Shown here: positions 41,246 through 50,522 of the stretch, in pieces
How the letters are laid out: each line of letters starts with the position of its first letter
Position numbering within the stretch: position 1 is the stretch's first letter
DNA from: CAZUAQ01 sp964618455
GTDB lineage: Bacteria; Planctomycetota; Phycisphaerae; UBA1845; PWPN01
Direction: 5' to 3'
DNA length: 64,000 bases
NCBI GenBank assembly: GCA_964618455.1
Contig: CAZUAQ010000007.1
Location: forward strand, 62,001 to 126,000
Notes under the pieces: model-generated
Seen by the model: only the letters and a program-made list of their open reading frames with translations
Databases searched by the model: none
What the model was told of the DNA's origin: nothing
Translations under genes and position numbers: made by a program

Positions 41246-41554
41246 TTCCCAAGTCCTTGTCAAATATAAGCTTGAATTGAGCCACGCCGCGAGGCGCGCT
41301 CTCTGTAACTCCATATGACGGTAGCATTGGGGTAGCCTGAAGTCAACGTGGTCGATGTCACTGGCCCATTCCGAAGGGATTCTCGGACGCCCGGTTTCAT
41401 CGGGGCGATCAAGCGAATCTGGTGAACCCATGAGCACGCGAAAGACAGGCGACGGATGCGGTAGTGCTGATGCAGAGAGGTACTCGGCTTGACCCGATGG
41501 GCGACGTGTTTGATCATCAACCGTCTCGGAACGTTTCAGCACGTGGAGGACGCC
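41246..41554. other. Divergent promoter region
   Basis: 309 bp shared by the propeller gene (minus) and the sulfatase gene (plus). Both upstream frames are open but lack signal peptides. I could not pick definite promoter boxes. Confidence 0.45.
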
Positions 41555-42958
41555 ATGCAACGACGCTACGCCATCATGCTCATAGTGATCTTCGCCGTTG
41601 CCGCACATGCCGCAGCGCAGGAGACGTCGACGTCAGCGCATCGCCCGCCGAACGTCATCATCCTGATGCCGGATCAGATGGCGGGGCATGCGATGGGCGT
41701 GGCGGGAAATCCGGACGTCATCTCACCGCGCATGGATCGCCTGGCGGCCGAAGGCGTGTACCTGCCGAACACGATCGCGAACAGTCCGGTGTGCTGCCCG
41801 GCGCGGGCGACCATCCTGACCGGACTGTATCCGCACGGCCATGGCATGATCAGCAACGATTTGCGGCTGCGTGAGTCGCGCGTGACACTGGCGGAGATTC
41901 TCGGCGATCACGGCTATGCCACCGGCTTCATCGGTAAGTGGCATCTCGATGGCGGTGTGCGTCTGCCGGGGTTTGTGCCGCCGGGGCCGCGCCGGCAGGG
42001 ATTTCAATTCTGGGCGGCGAACCAGTGCAGCCATAAGCATTTCGATCCGGTCTATTTCCACGATACGCCCGAGCCGATCCAGCCGGAGCGCTTCGAGACG
42101 GAGGTCTGGGCGGAGGAGGCGTTGCGGTTCATCCGCGCGAACAAGGATCGCCCCTTCTTCCTGCACTGGACATGCGGACCGCCGCACAACCCTTACAAGG
42201 CGCCCGAGAAGTACCGGGCCATGTACGATGCGGAAGAGCTTACCCTTCGCCCGAACTGGGAGCCGGTGGACAATCGCGGCACGCGCGAAGACATCGCGCA
42301 TTACTACGGCATGGTCACGGCCATTGACGACGCCATCGGCCGTATCCTGGATGAAGTCGAAACTCTCGATCTCGCGCGGGATACGCTGGTGATTTTCACT
42401 TCGGATCACGGTGACATGCTGGGTTCACACGGCATGCACATGAAGACGAAGCCATGGGAGGAGTCGATTCGCGTGCCGGGCATCGTGCGTTACCCGCGGC
42501 AGATCGAGGCCGGGCAGAAACGCGACCTGCTCTTCTCGCACGCGGACATCCTGCCCACCGTACTGGCGTACTGCGGTGTGCCGGCGAAGCCGTACGTTCA
42601 CGGCCGGGATCTGTCGCTCATCCTGAGCGGGGATGCACCGGACGATGTGGAGGCGGTGTACCTGCAGATCAATGAGCCCCGTCCGCACCTCAGTGTTCCC
42701 GACAGTTGGCGGGGCGTGCGGACGAAGCGGCACGTCTACGCACGATTCGTGGACAAGCCCTGGGTGTTGTACGACCTGGAAGCCGATCCGTATCAGCAGC
42801 ACAACCTGATCGACAAGCCGGAGCATGCGGCGATCGAAGCGCGGCTGGATCGGTTGCTTCAGGCGGAGATGGCGCGAACCGGCGACCGTTGGAGCGCGGA
42901 CCTGGAGGAGTTCACCGTTTTTTATCGCGGGCCCGCCATGTACGATCCGCGGTTCTGA
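41555..42958 (+). CDS. Secreted sulfatase
   Basis: A type I sulfatase of 467 residues with signal peptide MQRRYAIMLIVIFAVAAHAAA. Metal-binding residues start at LMPDQ (D40). The formylglycine motif is C80-C-P-A-R in ANSPVCCPARATILTG, matching C-x-P-[SA]-R, with C80 as the residue to be oxidised by a maturase. The later FTSDHGDMLGSHG contains the remaining metal ligands. It would remove sulfate esters from polysaccharides or other substrates in the periplasm. The C-terminal half, with DLEADPYQQHNLIDKP, is the usual closing sequence. ATG at 41555 fits the signal peptide; the frame is open to 41489. Confidence 0.93.
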   Translation: MQRRYAIMLIVIFAVAAHAAAQETSTSAHRPPNVIILMPDQMAGHAMGVAGNPDVISPRMDRLAAEGVYLPNTIANSPVCCPARATILTGLYPHGHGMISNDLRLRESRVTLAEILGDHGYATGFIGKWHLDGGVRLPGFVPPGPRRQGFQFWAANQCSHKHFDPVYFHDTPEPIQPERFETEVWAEEALRFIRANKDRPFFLHWTCGPPHNPYKAPEKYRAMYDAEELTLRPNWEPVDNRGTREDIAHYYGMVTAIDDAIGRILDEVETLDLARDTLVIFTSDHGDMLGSHGMHMKTKPWEESIRVPGIVRYPRQIEAGQKRDLLFSHADILPTVLAYCGVPAKPYVHGRDLSLILSGDAPDDVEAVYLQINEPRPHLSVPDSWRGVRTKRHVYARFVDKPWVLYDLEADPYQQHNLIDKPEHAAIEARLDRLLQAEMARTGDRWSADLEEFTVFYRGPAMYDPRF

Positions 42959-42994
42959 TCCGCGCCGCTGTTGAAATTCGATGACGGTGTCTTG

Positions 42995-45091
42995 TTATCC
43001 TTCGTTTCCATCACCATTGCCAATTCGCGCGGGGGTATCCTGCTCGAAATAGACACGCGGCTTGAAGTCGTCTTCCGTGCGGTGGTACACCGTGCGATGG
43101 GGGAAGGGGATCTCAATCCTGAGTTCGTCGAAGCGTTTCTTGATGCGGCGAAGCATCTCGCGCTTGACGGTCCACTGCTGCAGCGGCTTGGTCTTGATGA
43201 AGAACTTGATGACGATGGCGGAATCGGCGAAGGCATCCACGCCGAGCATTTCGGGATCGTCCAGGATCAGCCCGCTGTATTTCGATTCCTTTCGCATCTC
43301 CTTGCCAAGCTCGACGAGAAGTTGCATCACCTGGTCCACGTCTTCCTTGTACGCCACACCAATGTCGAAGAGCGCCCGCGACCATCCGTGGGTCATGTTG
43401 CTGACGGTCTTGATCTCGCCGTTCGGAATGAAGTGGGCGATGCCTTCCAGGTCGCGCAGTACGGTCACGCGCAAGGTGACCTTTTCCACGAGGCCGCCGA
43501 TGCCGGCGATCTTGACGACGTCGTTGATGCCGTACTGGTTCTCGAGCAGGATCATGATTCCGTAGAAGTAGTCACGCACGAGGTTCTGGGCGCCGAAGGC
43601 AATGGCCAGGCCGAAGACCGCCACACCACCCATGAGCGGTGCGATGGGGATGCCGATCTCGTCCAGGATCATGATGAGTCCGCCGGCGTAGATGGCGAGC
43701 GTCGAGAAATTATGGAACACGCCGACGATGGTCTTGGCGCGATTTTCGCGCTCGATTCGTGAGCCGATATCGCTCTTGCCTGCCAGGATCACAACGATGC
43801 GCTTGTCGGCGAATCGCACCAGCCACAAGGCAATGAACACACCGATCACGATCGCCAACAAAGAGGGACCGTGGGTGGTGATCCAGAGTGTCATGTTCTG
43901 AATGGAAAAGGGGTTCTGGATCTTGGCCAGATCTTCCTTGGCCTGCTCCTCTTCCATGCGGGCCTGCTCCGCTTTGGCCAGGGCGGCGATCTTCTCTTCC
44001 TGAAGGTCGCTCATCTGGGCGCGGAGTGCATTGAGTCCGTCCGCGAGATCACTGGCTTCCTGCTGGGCCTTTCGGAAACGCTGGCGGGCGTCTTCAATCT
44101 TGGCGCGAAGTTCGCGTTTTTCGGCGTCGCTGCCGCCGTTGGAGTCAAGCTGCTGGAGTTGCTCCTTCAGGACCGTTTCCGTCTGGCGGGCCACGTCCAC
44201 GCGCTTCTTGGCAGTCTCGACCTGCTTGGCCTGGGCGTCGATGGACTTGGAGAGTGAAGCGATGCGATCGTCGAGCGACTTGACTTCCTCCTCGGCCTGC
44301 TGGGCCTGGACTTCCTTTTCTTTAAGATCCTCGGTCGCTTTGATCTCTTCCTTGGTTGGGGTTTTCGTTTCCGCGGCAGCCGGGGTGGCCTCCGTGGGAG
44401 GGGCAGCCGGTGCGGCAGGCGTGCCGACCGCGGGAGCCGGGGCCGGTGCGGGAGCCGGAGTTTCAGGGGAAGTGGATGGGGCGGGCTCGTTGCCTTGGGG
44501 CGCTTGCGTAGTCGGCGCAGGCTGCGTGGCGGGGGGGGCGAGCAGTTTCTCCAGCGCCGCCGTGTCCTGCTGAAGCGCCAGTTCCTGGGCAGCCTTCTGT
44601 TCTTCGATCGCTTTGCGATCCTGGATGGCAAGATCGAAGCGGTCCCGCGCGAGTTGCCACTGCTTGGTCAGGTTGTCCAGCGCCGTCTGCGCCTCTTTGG
44701 CCTGTTCTCCCTCCAGCGTGGGAAGTTTCTCCCTGGCCTCCTTGAGTTGCTGATCCAGCTTCTCGAACTCCTTCTGAGCCTGGGAAAATTCCGACTCGGG
44801 GTCGTTCTTCTGCTTGTCCAGCTTCGTGTTCAACTCCGCCAGGCGTTTCTTGCCCTCGGCGATGGTGCGCTCCAGGCGCGTGATGCGTTCCGCTTCGCTG
44901 AGTTCCTTGGGAGGTGTCGCCGTTGCAGGAGCCTTTGCACCGGGGCTCCCTTGGCCTTCCGTACCGGTTTTCGAGAGGGTCGTTTTCTTTTCAGGGGCCG
45001 GTTTGTCCTCCTGTGTTGGAGGCGTCTCCTGCGCGTAGGCCGGTGTGAGGAACAATAAGCTCAGCGTGATCATCAATGCATGACGCAGCAT
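42995..45091 (-). CDS. MscS-type mechanosensitive channel with a long coiled-coil head
   Basis: A 698-residue membrane protein. Signal peptide MLRHALMITLSLLFLTPAYAQ; residues 60-190 and 250-395 are coiled coils (RLERTIAEGKKRLAELNTKL and the like), separated by a proline/alanine-rich linker at about 190-250. The C-terminal 300 residues are the MscS fold: three membrane segments, pore helix GVAVFGLAIAFGAQNLVRD, then YGIMILLENQYGINDVVKI and the cytosolic beta domain. The channel should relieve osmotic downshock. The large extracytoplasmic head is longer than in plain MscS and resembles the MscK/YbdG or planctomycete long forms. ATG at 45091 with GGAG five bases upstream. Confidence 0.92.
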   Translation of the reverse strand: MLRHALMITLSLLFLTPAYAQETPPTQEDKPAPEKKTTLSKTGTEGQGSPGAKAPATATPPKELSEAERITRLERTIAEGKKRLAELNTKLDKQKNDPESEFSQAQKEFEKLDQQLKEAREKLPTLEGEQAKEAQTALDNLTKQWQLARDRFDLAIQDRKAIEEQKAAQELALQQDTAALEKLLAPPATQPAPTTQAPQGNEPAPSTSPETPAPAPAPAPAVGTPAAPAAPPTEATPAAAETKTPTKEEIKATEDLKEKEVQAQQAEEEVKSLDDRIASLSKSIDAQAKQVETAKKRVDVARQTETVLKEQLQQLDSNGGSDAEKRELRAKIEDARQRFRKAQQEASDLADGLNALRAQMSDLQEEKIAALAKAEQARMEEEQAKEDLAKIQNPFSIQNMTLWITTHGPSLLAIVIGVFIALWLVRFADKRIVVILAGKSDIGSRIERENRAKTIVGVFHNFSTLAIYAGGLIMILDEIGIPIAPLMGGVAVFGLAIAFGAQNLVRDYFYGIMILLENQYGINDVVKIAGIGGLVEKVTLRVTVLRDLEGIAHFIPNGEIKTVSNMTHGWSRALFDIGVAYKEDVDQVMQLLVELGKEMRKESKYSGLILDDPEMLGVDAFADSAIVIKFFIKTKPLQQWTVKREMLRRIKKRFDELRIEIPFPHRTVYHRTEDDFKPRVYFEQDTPARIGNGDGNEG

Positions 45092-45277
45092 GGTTACTCC
45101 ATGTATCGCTATCTATAGGCGCGTCGTTTCAGGGATTATCAACATCATGATAGGCAGGAATTCGGGATTCAGCCAATTCTCGAGCGAGGGTCTCCCGTCA
45201 GGCCGGGCCGTACGGGATTCAACCGCGAAGCGCGCACTACTGACGAAGCATTACAAAGATAAACTACGCACACGCCA

Positions 45278-46126
45278 TCAATCACTCTCGGGCTCGAAGA
45301 CGTACCGCCCTTCCACGACACGCGTATTCGGCGGACGGTGCGTTTGCGCGAAGAAGTCGTATCCTTCTTTGAGATTTATCCAGAAGTCATGCCATTCATT
45401 CTGCGCGTACCGGCGCATGTGGGCCTCGGTCATGCGGAAGGGAAAGCAGTGGACGCGGAAAAAGGGCTGGCCGTTGCGCAGGGCGGCGTCGGCGAGGGTG
45501 TAGATCTCGGCGATGGCGGGGTCGGTCATGGCGTAGCAGCCGACGGAGGAGCGTCCTCCGTGGACCATGAGGTAGCTTCCGGTGCGACCATGGGCCTCGT
45601 CGTAGGTGTTCGGGAAGCCGAGGTTGAAGGCGAGCAGGTGATTGCTCATCGGGTTCATGTTGCCGGGAGGCACGTAATAGAAGCCCTCGGGGGCCTGGTG
45701 ATCGCCCTCGGCCAGTTTCGGCCCCAGTTCGCCGGAGTATCTGGCGATCGGCCACGTGCGAAAGAGGTGAAAACGTCCATCTCGCTCGATCCAGAGTTCG
45801 AGCTGCTCCTCCTGTTTGAAGATGCGGATGAAGATCGGCTGCCCGTACTCGAGGCCTTTGGCCTTGAGTGCCGGGGCGAGGCGGGGGTAGGTCTCGGCGA
45901 TGACGCGCCGCGAACGATCGCTGGCAGGCACCTCCTGAGCGGTGAAGGTGGGGAGCATGAAGGGATCCGGTTCGAAGTTGTCGATGTCAGCCATGGTTCG
46001 GGAGGCCCCCGTAAGCGTGGAGTCCTTGAGTTCGGCGGCGTCCGGTGATTCATCATGATCGCAGGCGCAGGACGTCAGCACCAGTGCAAGGATCAGTAGT
46101 CTCTCGGGGAAGCGATCGAGTTTCAT
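45278..46126 (-). CDS. L,D-transpeptidase, YafK-like lipoprotein
   Basis: A YkuD-domain protein of 282 residues. Signal peptide MKLDRFPERLLILALVLTSC with candidate lipobox cysteine. The catalytic motif is YLMVHGGRSSVGCYAMTDPA, with the cysteine in SxGC and the histidine ahead of it. YafK/YcfS-type enzymes form or break peptidoglycan cross-links or attach Braun lipoprotein. The N-terminal part (LKAKGLEYGQPIFIRIFKQE) is the typical substrate-side strand pair. ATG at 46126. It is alone, 515 bp upstream of glnN in the opposite sense of reading order, with no cell-wall partner next to it. Confidence 0.87.
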   Translation of the reverse strand: MKLDRFPERLLILALVLTSCACDHDESPDAAELKDSTLTGASRTMADIDNFEPDPFMLPTFTAQEVPASDRSRRVIAETYPRLAPALKAKGLEYGQPIFIRIFKQEEQLELWIERDGRFHLFRTWPIARYSGELGPKLAEGDHQAPEGFYYVPPGNMNPMSNHLLAFNLGFPNTYDEAHGRTGSYLMVHGGRSSVGCYAMTDPAIAEIYTLADAALRNGQPFFRVHCFPFRMTEAHMRRYAQNEWHDFWINLKEGYDFFAQTHRPPNTRVVEGRYVFEPESD

Positions 46127-46642
46127 CCGTGAATCCGTCTGTGAATCGTCCATGTCCTGTTGATGTGCATTCAATGATACACGAGCTTCGCCGCAAGGTT
46201 GAGGGGGAACTGGAATTCGCACGAGAGATTATGCAAAGATGCTGAATGGGTTTCCGTCGCTCCCTTCGGGAGCTTCGGCTGTTCTCGTCCGTCATGACCC
46301 CGGGTTCCGTCGTTCGCCGTCGGCGAACCGACTTCACCCGGGGCTACAATCCTCCACCCCTTTCAGAGGCTCTTTTCTGGCCGAGACCCTTGAAGAGAGA
46401 TTGTGTTTTCTTCTCTCCTTGGGTACAGGTCGCTTTGGATACGGATGTTCTTTGAATTCAAGTTTTCTTCAGGTACGGGTTGCCTTCCGATCCCGGCTCC
46501 CATCGGGTGCGGGCGGGGTATGGCTGAAGGCGCATGGAAGGGGGGCGAATAGAACGGGGGCGGCACGATTATGAATCGCACCGCCCCCGAAGAGGTCGTT
46601 GGCGGGTCACCATCGGTGTGACCCTAGCAAAGCTGTCGCCGC
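46127..46642. other. Intergenic region with nested palindrome
   Basis: 516 bp without a convincing gene. It contains the strong palindrome at 46298-46343 and a second GC-rich stem (46555-46589) just downstream of glnN which lacks a T-run. Short frames here have no ribosome binding site. Confidence 0.5.
46298..46343. repeat. Nested palindromic element
   Basis: An outer stem CCCCGGG (46298-46304) with CCCGGGG (46337-46343) encloses an inner gttcgccg (46312-46319) with cggcgaac (46321-46328). It is a compact cruciform or RNA hairpin of about 46 bp, without a T-tail. Possibly a REP-like element or a structured leader. Confidence 0.5.
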
Positions 46643-48820
46643 TTACTTCATGAACAGCATTTCCTGGTACGTCGGCAGCGGCCAGAGGTCGTCGGGGATA
46701 TAGCCCTCGAGCTCGTCGACGTAACCGCGAATCTTCAGCATCTGCGGCAGGATCTCGTCGCGGACGAAGTTGCAGTGCTTCTCGACGTCGCCCATGTCGC
46801 CTTCCTTGGCCTTCAAGTCCACGAGTATCGACGTCGAATCCTGAAGGTCTTTGATGAGCTTCGTCAGCGTGTCGATGGTCTTGTGGTCCGGCTCGATGCC
46901 GACGGACTTGAGATTCGCGAGGCTGGTCGCCAGTTCGCTCTGGTAACGCACCGCCGCGGGGAACACCATCGTCCGAACGACCTCGACCACGAGGTTCGAC
47001 TCGACGTTCACGCTCGCGATGTACTGCTCGGAGTACACCTCGTAACGCGACTCCACCTCGCGGTCGGTCAGCACGTTGTACTTGCTGAACAGGCTCTTGA
47101 CTTCGGAACTCTTGATGACGGGCAGCGCATCGGCCGATGTCTTCAGATTGGGCAGGCCGCGTTTCTCGGCCTCGCTGTGCCATTCCTCGGAATAGCCGTC
47201 GCCGTTGAAGACCACCTTGGAGCACGTCGACCAGACGTCCTTGATGATCTCCTCGACCACCTTGCCGACTTCCGCCGTGGTCTTGGCGCCGGAGGATTCC
47301 AGCTTCGTCGCGAATTCATCCAGCGACTCGGCGAAGATGGTGTTGAGCACCACCAGCGGGCCGGCGATCGACATGCTCGAGCCGACGGCTCGGAACTCGA
47401 AGCGGTTGCCGGTGAATGCCATCGGGCTGGTGCGATTGCGGTCGCCCGAGTGCTTCGGAATCGGGGGCAGGATATCCACACCCACGGTGAGCAGATCCTT
47501 CTTGGCGGTGACCGGGGTCCCCTTGGCGATGGCATCCAGTGTCTGCGTCAGCTCGTCGCCGAGGAAGATCGAGAGAATCGCCGGCGGCGCTTCGTTTGCC
47601 CCGAGGCGATGGTCATTGGAGGCACACGCCACAGAGGCACGCATCAGCTTCGACCAGCGATGCACCGACTGGATCACCGCCGCGCAGAACAGCAGGAACT
47701 GGGCGTTCTCCGAAGGCGTATCGCCGGGATCGAACAGGTTGCCCGCATCGGACGAGCCCATCGAGTAGTTCAGGTGCTTGCCGCTGCCGTTAACGCCGGC
47801 AAAGGGCTTCTCGTGCAGCAGGGCCACCATGCCGTACTTCTGGGCCACCTTCTTCAGCGTCGTCATGATCAGCTGCTGGTGGTCGGTGGCGAGGTTGGCG
47901 AACTCGAAGACCGGGGCCAGCTCGTACTGGCCGGGAGCCACTTCGTTGTGACGCGTCTTGACGGGGATGCCCAGCTTGAACATCTCGCGCTCGGCTTCAA
48001 ACATGCACGCCAGAACGCGTTCGGGAATGTCGCCGAAGTAGTGATCGTCGAACTCCTGGCCCTTGGGCGGCGGGCAGCCGAACAGCGTACGGCCGCAGGC
48101 CAGCAGATCGGGACGGGCAAAGAAAAACGTCTTGTCGATCAGGAAGTACTCCTGCTCCGCGCCGGCAGTCGAACTCACGAACGCGCCGTCCTTACCGAAG
48201 AACTTGAGGACGCGCTGGGCCTGCTTGTTCAGGGCCTGCATCGAACGAAGCACGGGTGTCTTCTTGTCGAGGGCTTCCCCGGTCCAGGAGACGAACGCCG
48301 TCGGAATACACAGCGTCGCGCCGTTGGGATTCTCCATGACGTACGCGGGGCTGGTGACATCCCAGATGGTGTAGCCGCGCGCCTCGAAGGTCTGGCGAAT
48401 GCCGCCGGACGGGAACGACGATCCGTCGGGCTCCCCCTGGATCAGCATCTTGCCTTCGAACTGCGAGATCGTTCCGCCGACGGGTGTCGGGTCGAAGAAG
48501 CTGTCATGCTTCTCGGCGGTCAGACCGGTGAGCGGATAGAAGATGTGGGCGTAGTGCGTCGCGCCACGGTCGAGGGCCCAGGTCTTCATCGCTTCGGCAA
48601 CGGCGTCGGCCACGTTCGAATCGAGCTGGCCTCCGTTCTCAATCGTGCTCTTGAGGGACTTGTAGACCGCCTTGGGCAACCGCTCTGCCATCTGGGCGAG
48701 GGTGAAGACGTTGTCCGCCCACACCGTGTGCGTGGGCTCCTTCTTGTAGTCAAACGTACCCAGCACGGGTTCCGCTGTTGCGACGGATTCGATCGCCGCA
48801 AGACGTGCAGCATTGCTCAT
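46643..48820 (-). CDS. glnN: Glutamine synthetase type III
   Basis: A 725-residue glutamine synthetase of the GlnN class, longer than GSI (about 470). It converts glutamate, ammonia and ATP to glutamine in the cytosol. The GSIII N-terminal region (TFDYKKEPTHTVWADNVFTL, FYPLTGLTAEKHDSFFDP) is present, followed by the catalytic core with RQTFEARGYTIWDVTSPAYV and the ammonium-site segment KHLNYSMGSSDAGNLFDPGD. The C-terminal coiled part ends ELEGYIPDDLWPLPTYQEML. ATG at 48820. No amtB-glnK or nitrogen regulator is adjacent. Confidence 0.96.
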   Translation of the reverse strand: MSNAARLAAIESVATAEPVLGTFDYKKEPTHTVWADNVFTLAQMAERLPKAVYKSLKSTIENGGQLDSNVADAVAEAMKTWALDRGATHYAHIFYPLTGLTAEKHDSFFDPTPVGGTISQFEGKMLIQGEPDGSSFPSGGIRQTFEARGYTIWDVTSPAYVMENPNGATLCIPTAFVSWTGEALDKKTPVLRSMQALNKQAQRVLKFFGKDGAFVSSTAGAEQEYFLIDKTFFFARPDLLACGRTLFGCPPPKGQEFDDHYFGDIPERVLACMFEAEREMFKLGIPVKTRHNEVAPGQYELAPVFEFANLATDHQQLIMTTLKKVAQKYGMVALLHEKPFAGVNGSGKHLNYSMGSSDAGNLFDPGDTPSENAQFLLFCAAVIQSVHRWSKLMRASVACASNDHRLGANEAPPAILSIFLGDELTQTLDAIAKGTPVTAKKDLLTVGVDILPPIPKHSGDRNRTSPMAFTGNRFEFRAVGSSMSIAGPLVVLNTIFAESLDEFATKLESSGAKTTAEVGKVVEEIIKDVWSTCSKVVFNGDGYSEEWHSEAEKRGLPNLKTSADALPVIKSSEVKSLFSKYNVLTDREVESRYEVYSEQYIASVNVESNLVVEVVRTMVFPAAVRYQSELATSLANLKSVGIEPDHKTIDTLTKLIKDLQDSTSILVDLKAKEGDMGDVEKHCNFVRDEILPQMLKIRGYVDELEGYIPDDLWPLPTYQEMLFMK

Positions 48821-49011
48821 TGTGAATCTGTTCTCCGGAGTCAGGCGTACTTACAGGCGTGTACCTCTCTCCAACCATCTGGGGTGCCGACCCGGTTGGA
48901 ATCCATCATATTAAGCGGAATGCCGGCTCTCCGCCAGATAATTCACGCGACATTTGCCGGGCTCTCCGAGTGACCCGGATCGGGTGATTCCCCCACGAGT
49001 GGCGGGGCAGC

Positions 49012-50394
49012 TCAGGACCGCTCGGCGATCCAGCGATCGATATTCCCGAGGGTCCAGGGGTCCCGCTGTTTTCGCGAGAGCAGGGCGTCGGCCTGGGGAT
49101 CGTCGTGGAAGCGTTCCTTCGCCGGGTCCCAGCGGAGGGGACGGTTGAGCAGCATGGCGATGTTGCCGATGTGCGAGATCGTGGTTGTGCGATGGCCGGT
49201 TTCCGCCGGGGCGTAGCAGGGTTTGCGCGTCCGCACGCATTCGAGGAAATTGCCGTATTCGCCGCCCTTGCTCTCCGTGCGACCGATAATCTCGGTGGGG
49301 CGGTAAAGTTTCACATCCTCGGGCCCGATCTCGGATTTCAGGATCCTCGGATCACTTGCCTCCAGCGGGCTTCGCCAGCCGTTGAATCCGATCCAGCCCT
49401 CGGTGCCCTCGAAGCGGATGCACGCTTCATCGCTCTTGACGTGAAGGGTCACCCCGTTGGCATACTTATAGTGAAGATCGAAAGCATAAGCCGTGCTGAA
49501 GAAGTCGTCCTTGGCAGGGAACCGGCCCTTGCCCTCGACCTCGACCGGTCCGGTGGTTTCGGAATCGTTGGCCCACTGGGCGAGGTCGATCAGGTGGGCG
49601 CCCCAGTCCGTGAGACGACCTCCTGAATAATCCCGAAACCAGCGGAAGCTGCCATGGCAGCGCGCCGGGCAGTAGGGGGCTTCCGGTGCCTGGCCGAGCC
49701 ACATGTCGTAGTCGAATCCGTCCGGCACAGGCATGATCTCGCGCTGGTGGAAATTGGCGCCGCGTGATTCATTACCGCCGGGCAGCGTGACGCGGATGTG
49801 CTTCAGCGTGCCGATCCGCCCGTTGCGCACCAGCTCGCAGATGCGAATATAGGAATCGATGGATCGGTTTTCGGAGGCGGTCTGAAAAATACGCCCGGTC
49901 TTGGCCATCGTGTCGCACAGCTCGCGCCCCTCGGCCACCGTCAGCGTCAGGGGCTTCTCGCAGATCACGTCCTTGCCGCATTTCGCAGCCATCACGGCCG
50001 GAATGACGTGCCAGTGGTCCGGCGTACAGTTGGCAATGGCATCGAGATCCTTGCGGACGATCAGGTCACGGAAATCGGTATAGGATTGGCAGGCCGAATA
50101 GTTCTTGCCCAGCTTCTGACGGTAATGATCATCGACGAACTTCCTGCCCTTGCGGAGATGGGCGGCATCCACGTCCGCCACGGCGATGAGCTGCGCCTCG
50201 GGGTAGCGGAAGATCTGCTTCATGTTCCAGCCGATGCCGTGGCCGCCACATCCGATCAGACCGAGGGTGATGCGGTTGCTCGGGGCGACGGCGCCTGCCA
50301 GCCCGAGGGAGGATGAGGAGACGATGGTCGGCGCGGCCACCGCGGCGGCAGCGCGTCGAAGGACCTGGCGACGCGTGAATCGACCATTGGACAT
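49012..50394 (-). CDS. Tat-exported Gfo/Idh/MocA family oxidoreductase
   Basis: A 460-residue NAD(P)-dependent oxidoreductase-like protein. The twin-arginine signal is FTRRQVLRRAAAAVAAPTIV, so it folds with its cofactor before export. The Rossmann motif is GLIGCGGHGIGWN, the family signature is CEKPLTLTVAEGREL, and the C-terminal part holds GGRLTDWGAHLIDLAQW and NFLECVRTRKP, typical of the large planctomycete export clade. Likely a periplasmic sugar-modifying enzyme; substrate unknown. ATG at 50394 has GGAAAGGG upstream; the longer frame to 50508 adds no signal sequence. Confidence 0.93.
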   Translation of the reverse strand: MSNGRFTRRQVLRRAAAAVAAPTIVSSSSLGLAGAVAPSNRITLGLIGCGGHGIGWNMKQIFRYPEAQLIAVADVDAAHLRKGRKFVDDHYRQKLGKNYSACQSYTDFRDLIVRKDLDAIANCTPDHWHVIPAVMAAKCGKDVICEKPLTLTVAEGRELCDTMAKTGRIFQTASENRSIDSYIRICELVRNGRIGTLKHIRVTLPGGNESRGANFHQREIMPVPDGFDYDMWLGQAPEAPYCPARCHGSFRWFRDYSGGRLTDWGAHLIDLAQWANDSETTGPVEVEGKGRFPAKDDFFSTAYAFDLHYKYANGVTLHVKSDEACIRFEGTEGWIGFNGWRSPLEASDPRILKSEIGPEDVKLYRPTEIIGRTESKGGEYGNFLECVRTRKPCYAPAETGHRTTTISHIGNIAMLLNRPLRWDPAKERFHDDPQADALLSRKQRDPWTLGNIDRWIAERS

Positions 50395-50522
50395 GAACGA
50401 CCCTTTCCGAAGAAGACCTTGGGAAGCCGATCTTTGAGATGCGTCAATGATAAACGCTCCACCGACCGTGAGAAAGGGGGCAGCGTGTTCAAGCCGGAGA
50501 TCGCACAAGCAATATGTGCGTG

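Noticed and set aside
46239..46574. 111-codon frame in the gap upstream of the L,D-transpeptidase
   Set aside because: No ribosome binding site, low-complexity content, and it spans the palindrome at 46298-46343; more likely non-coding.
46555..46589. GC-rich stem after glnN as a terminator
   Set aside because: The stem has internal mismatches and is followed by no T-run on either strand, so it is not a clear intrinsic terminator.
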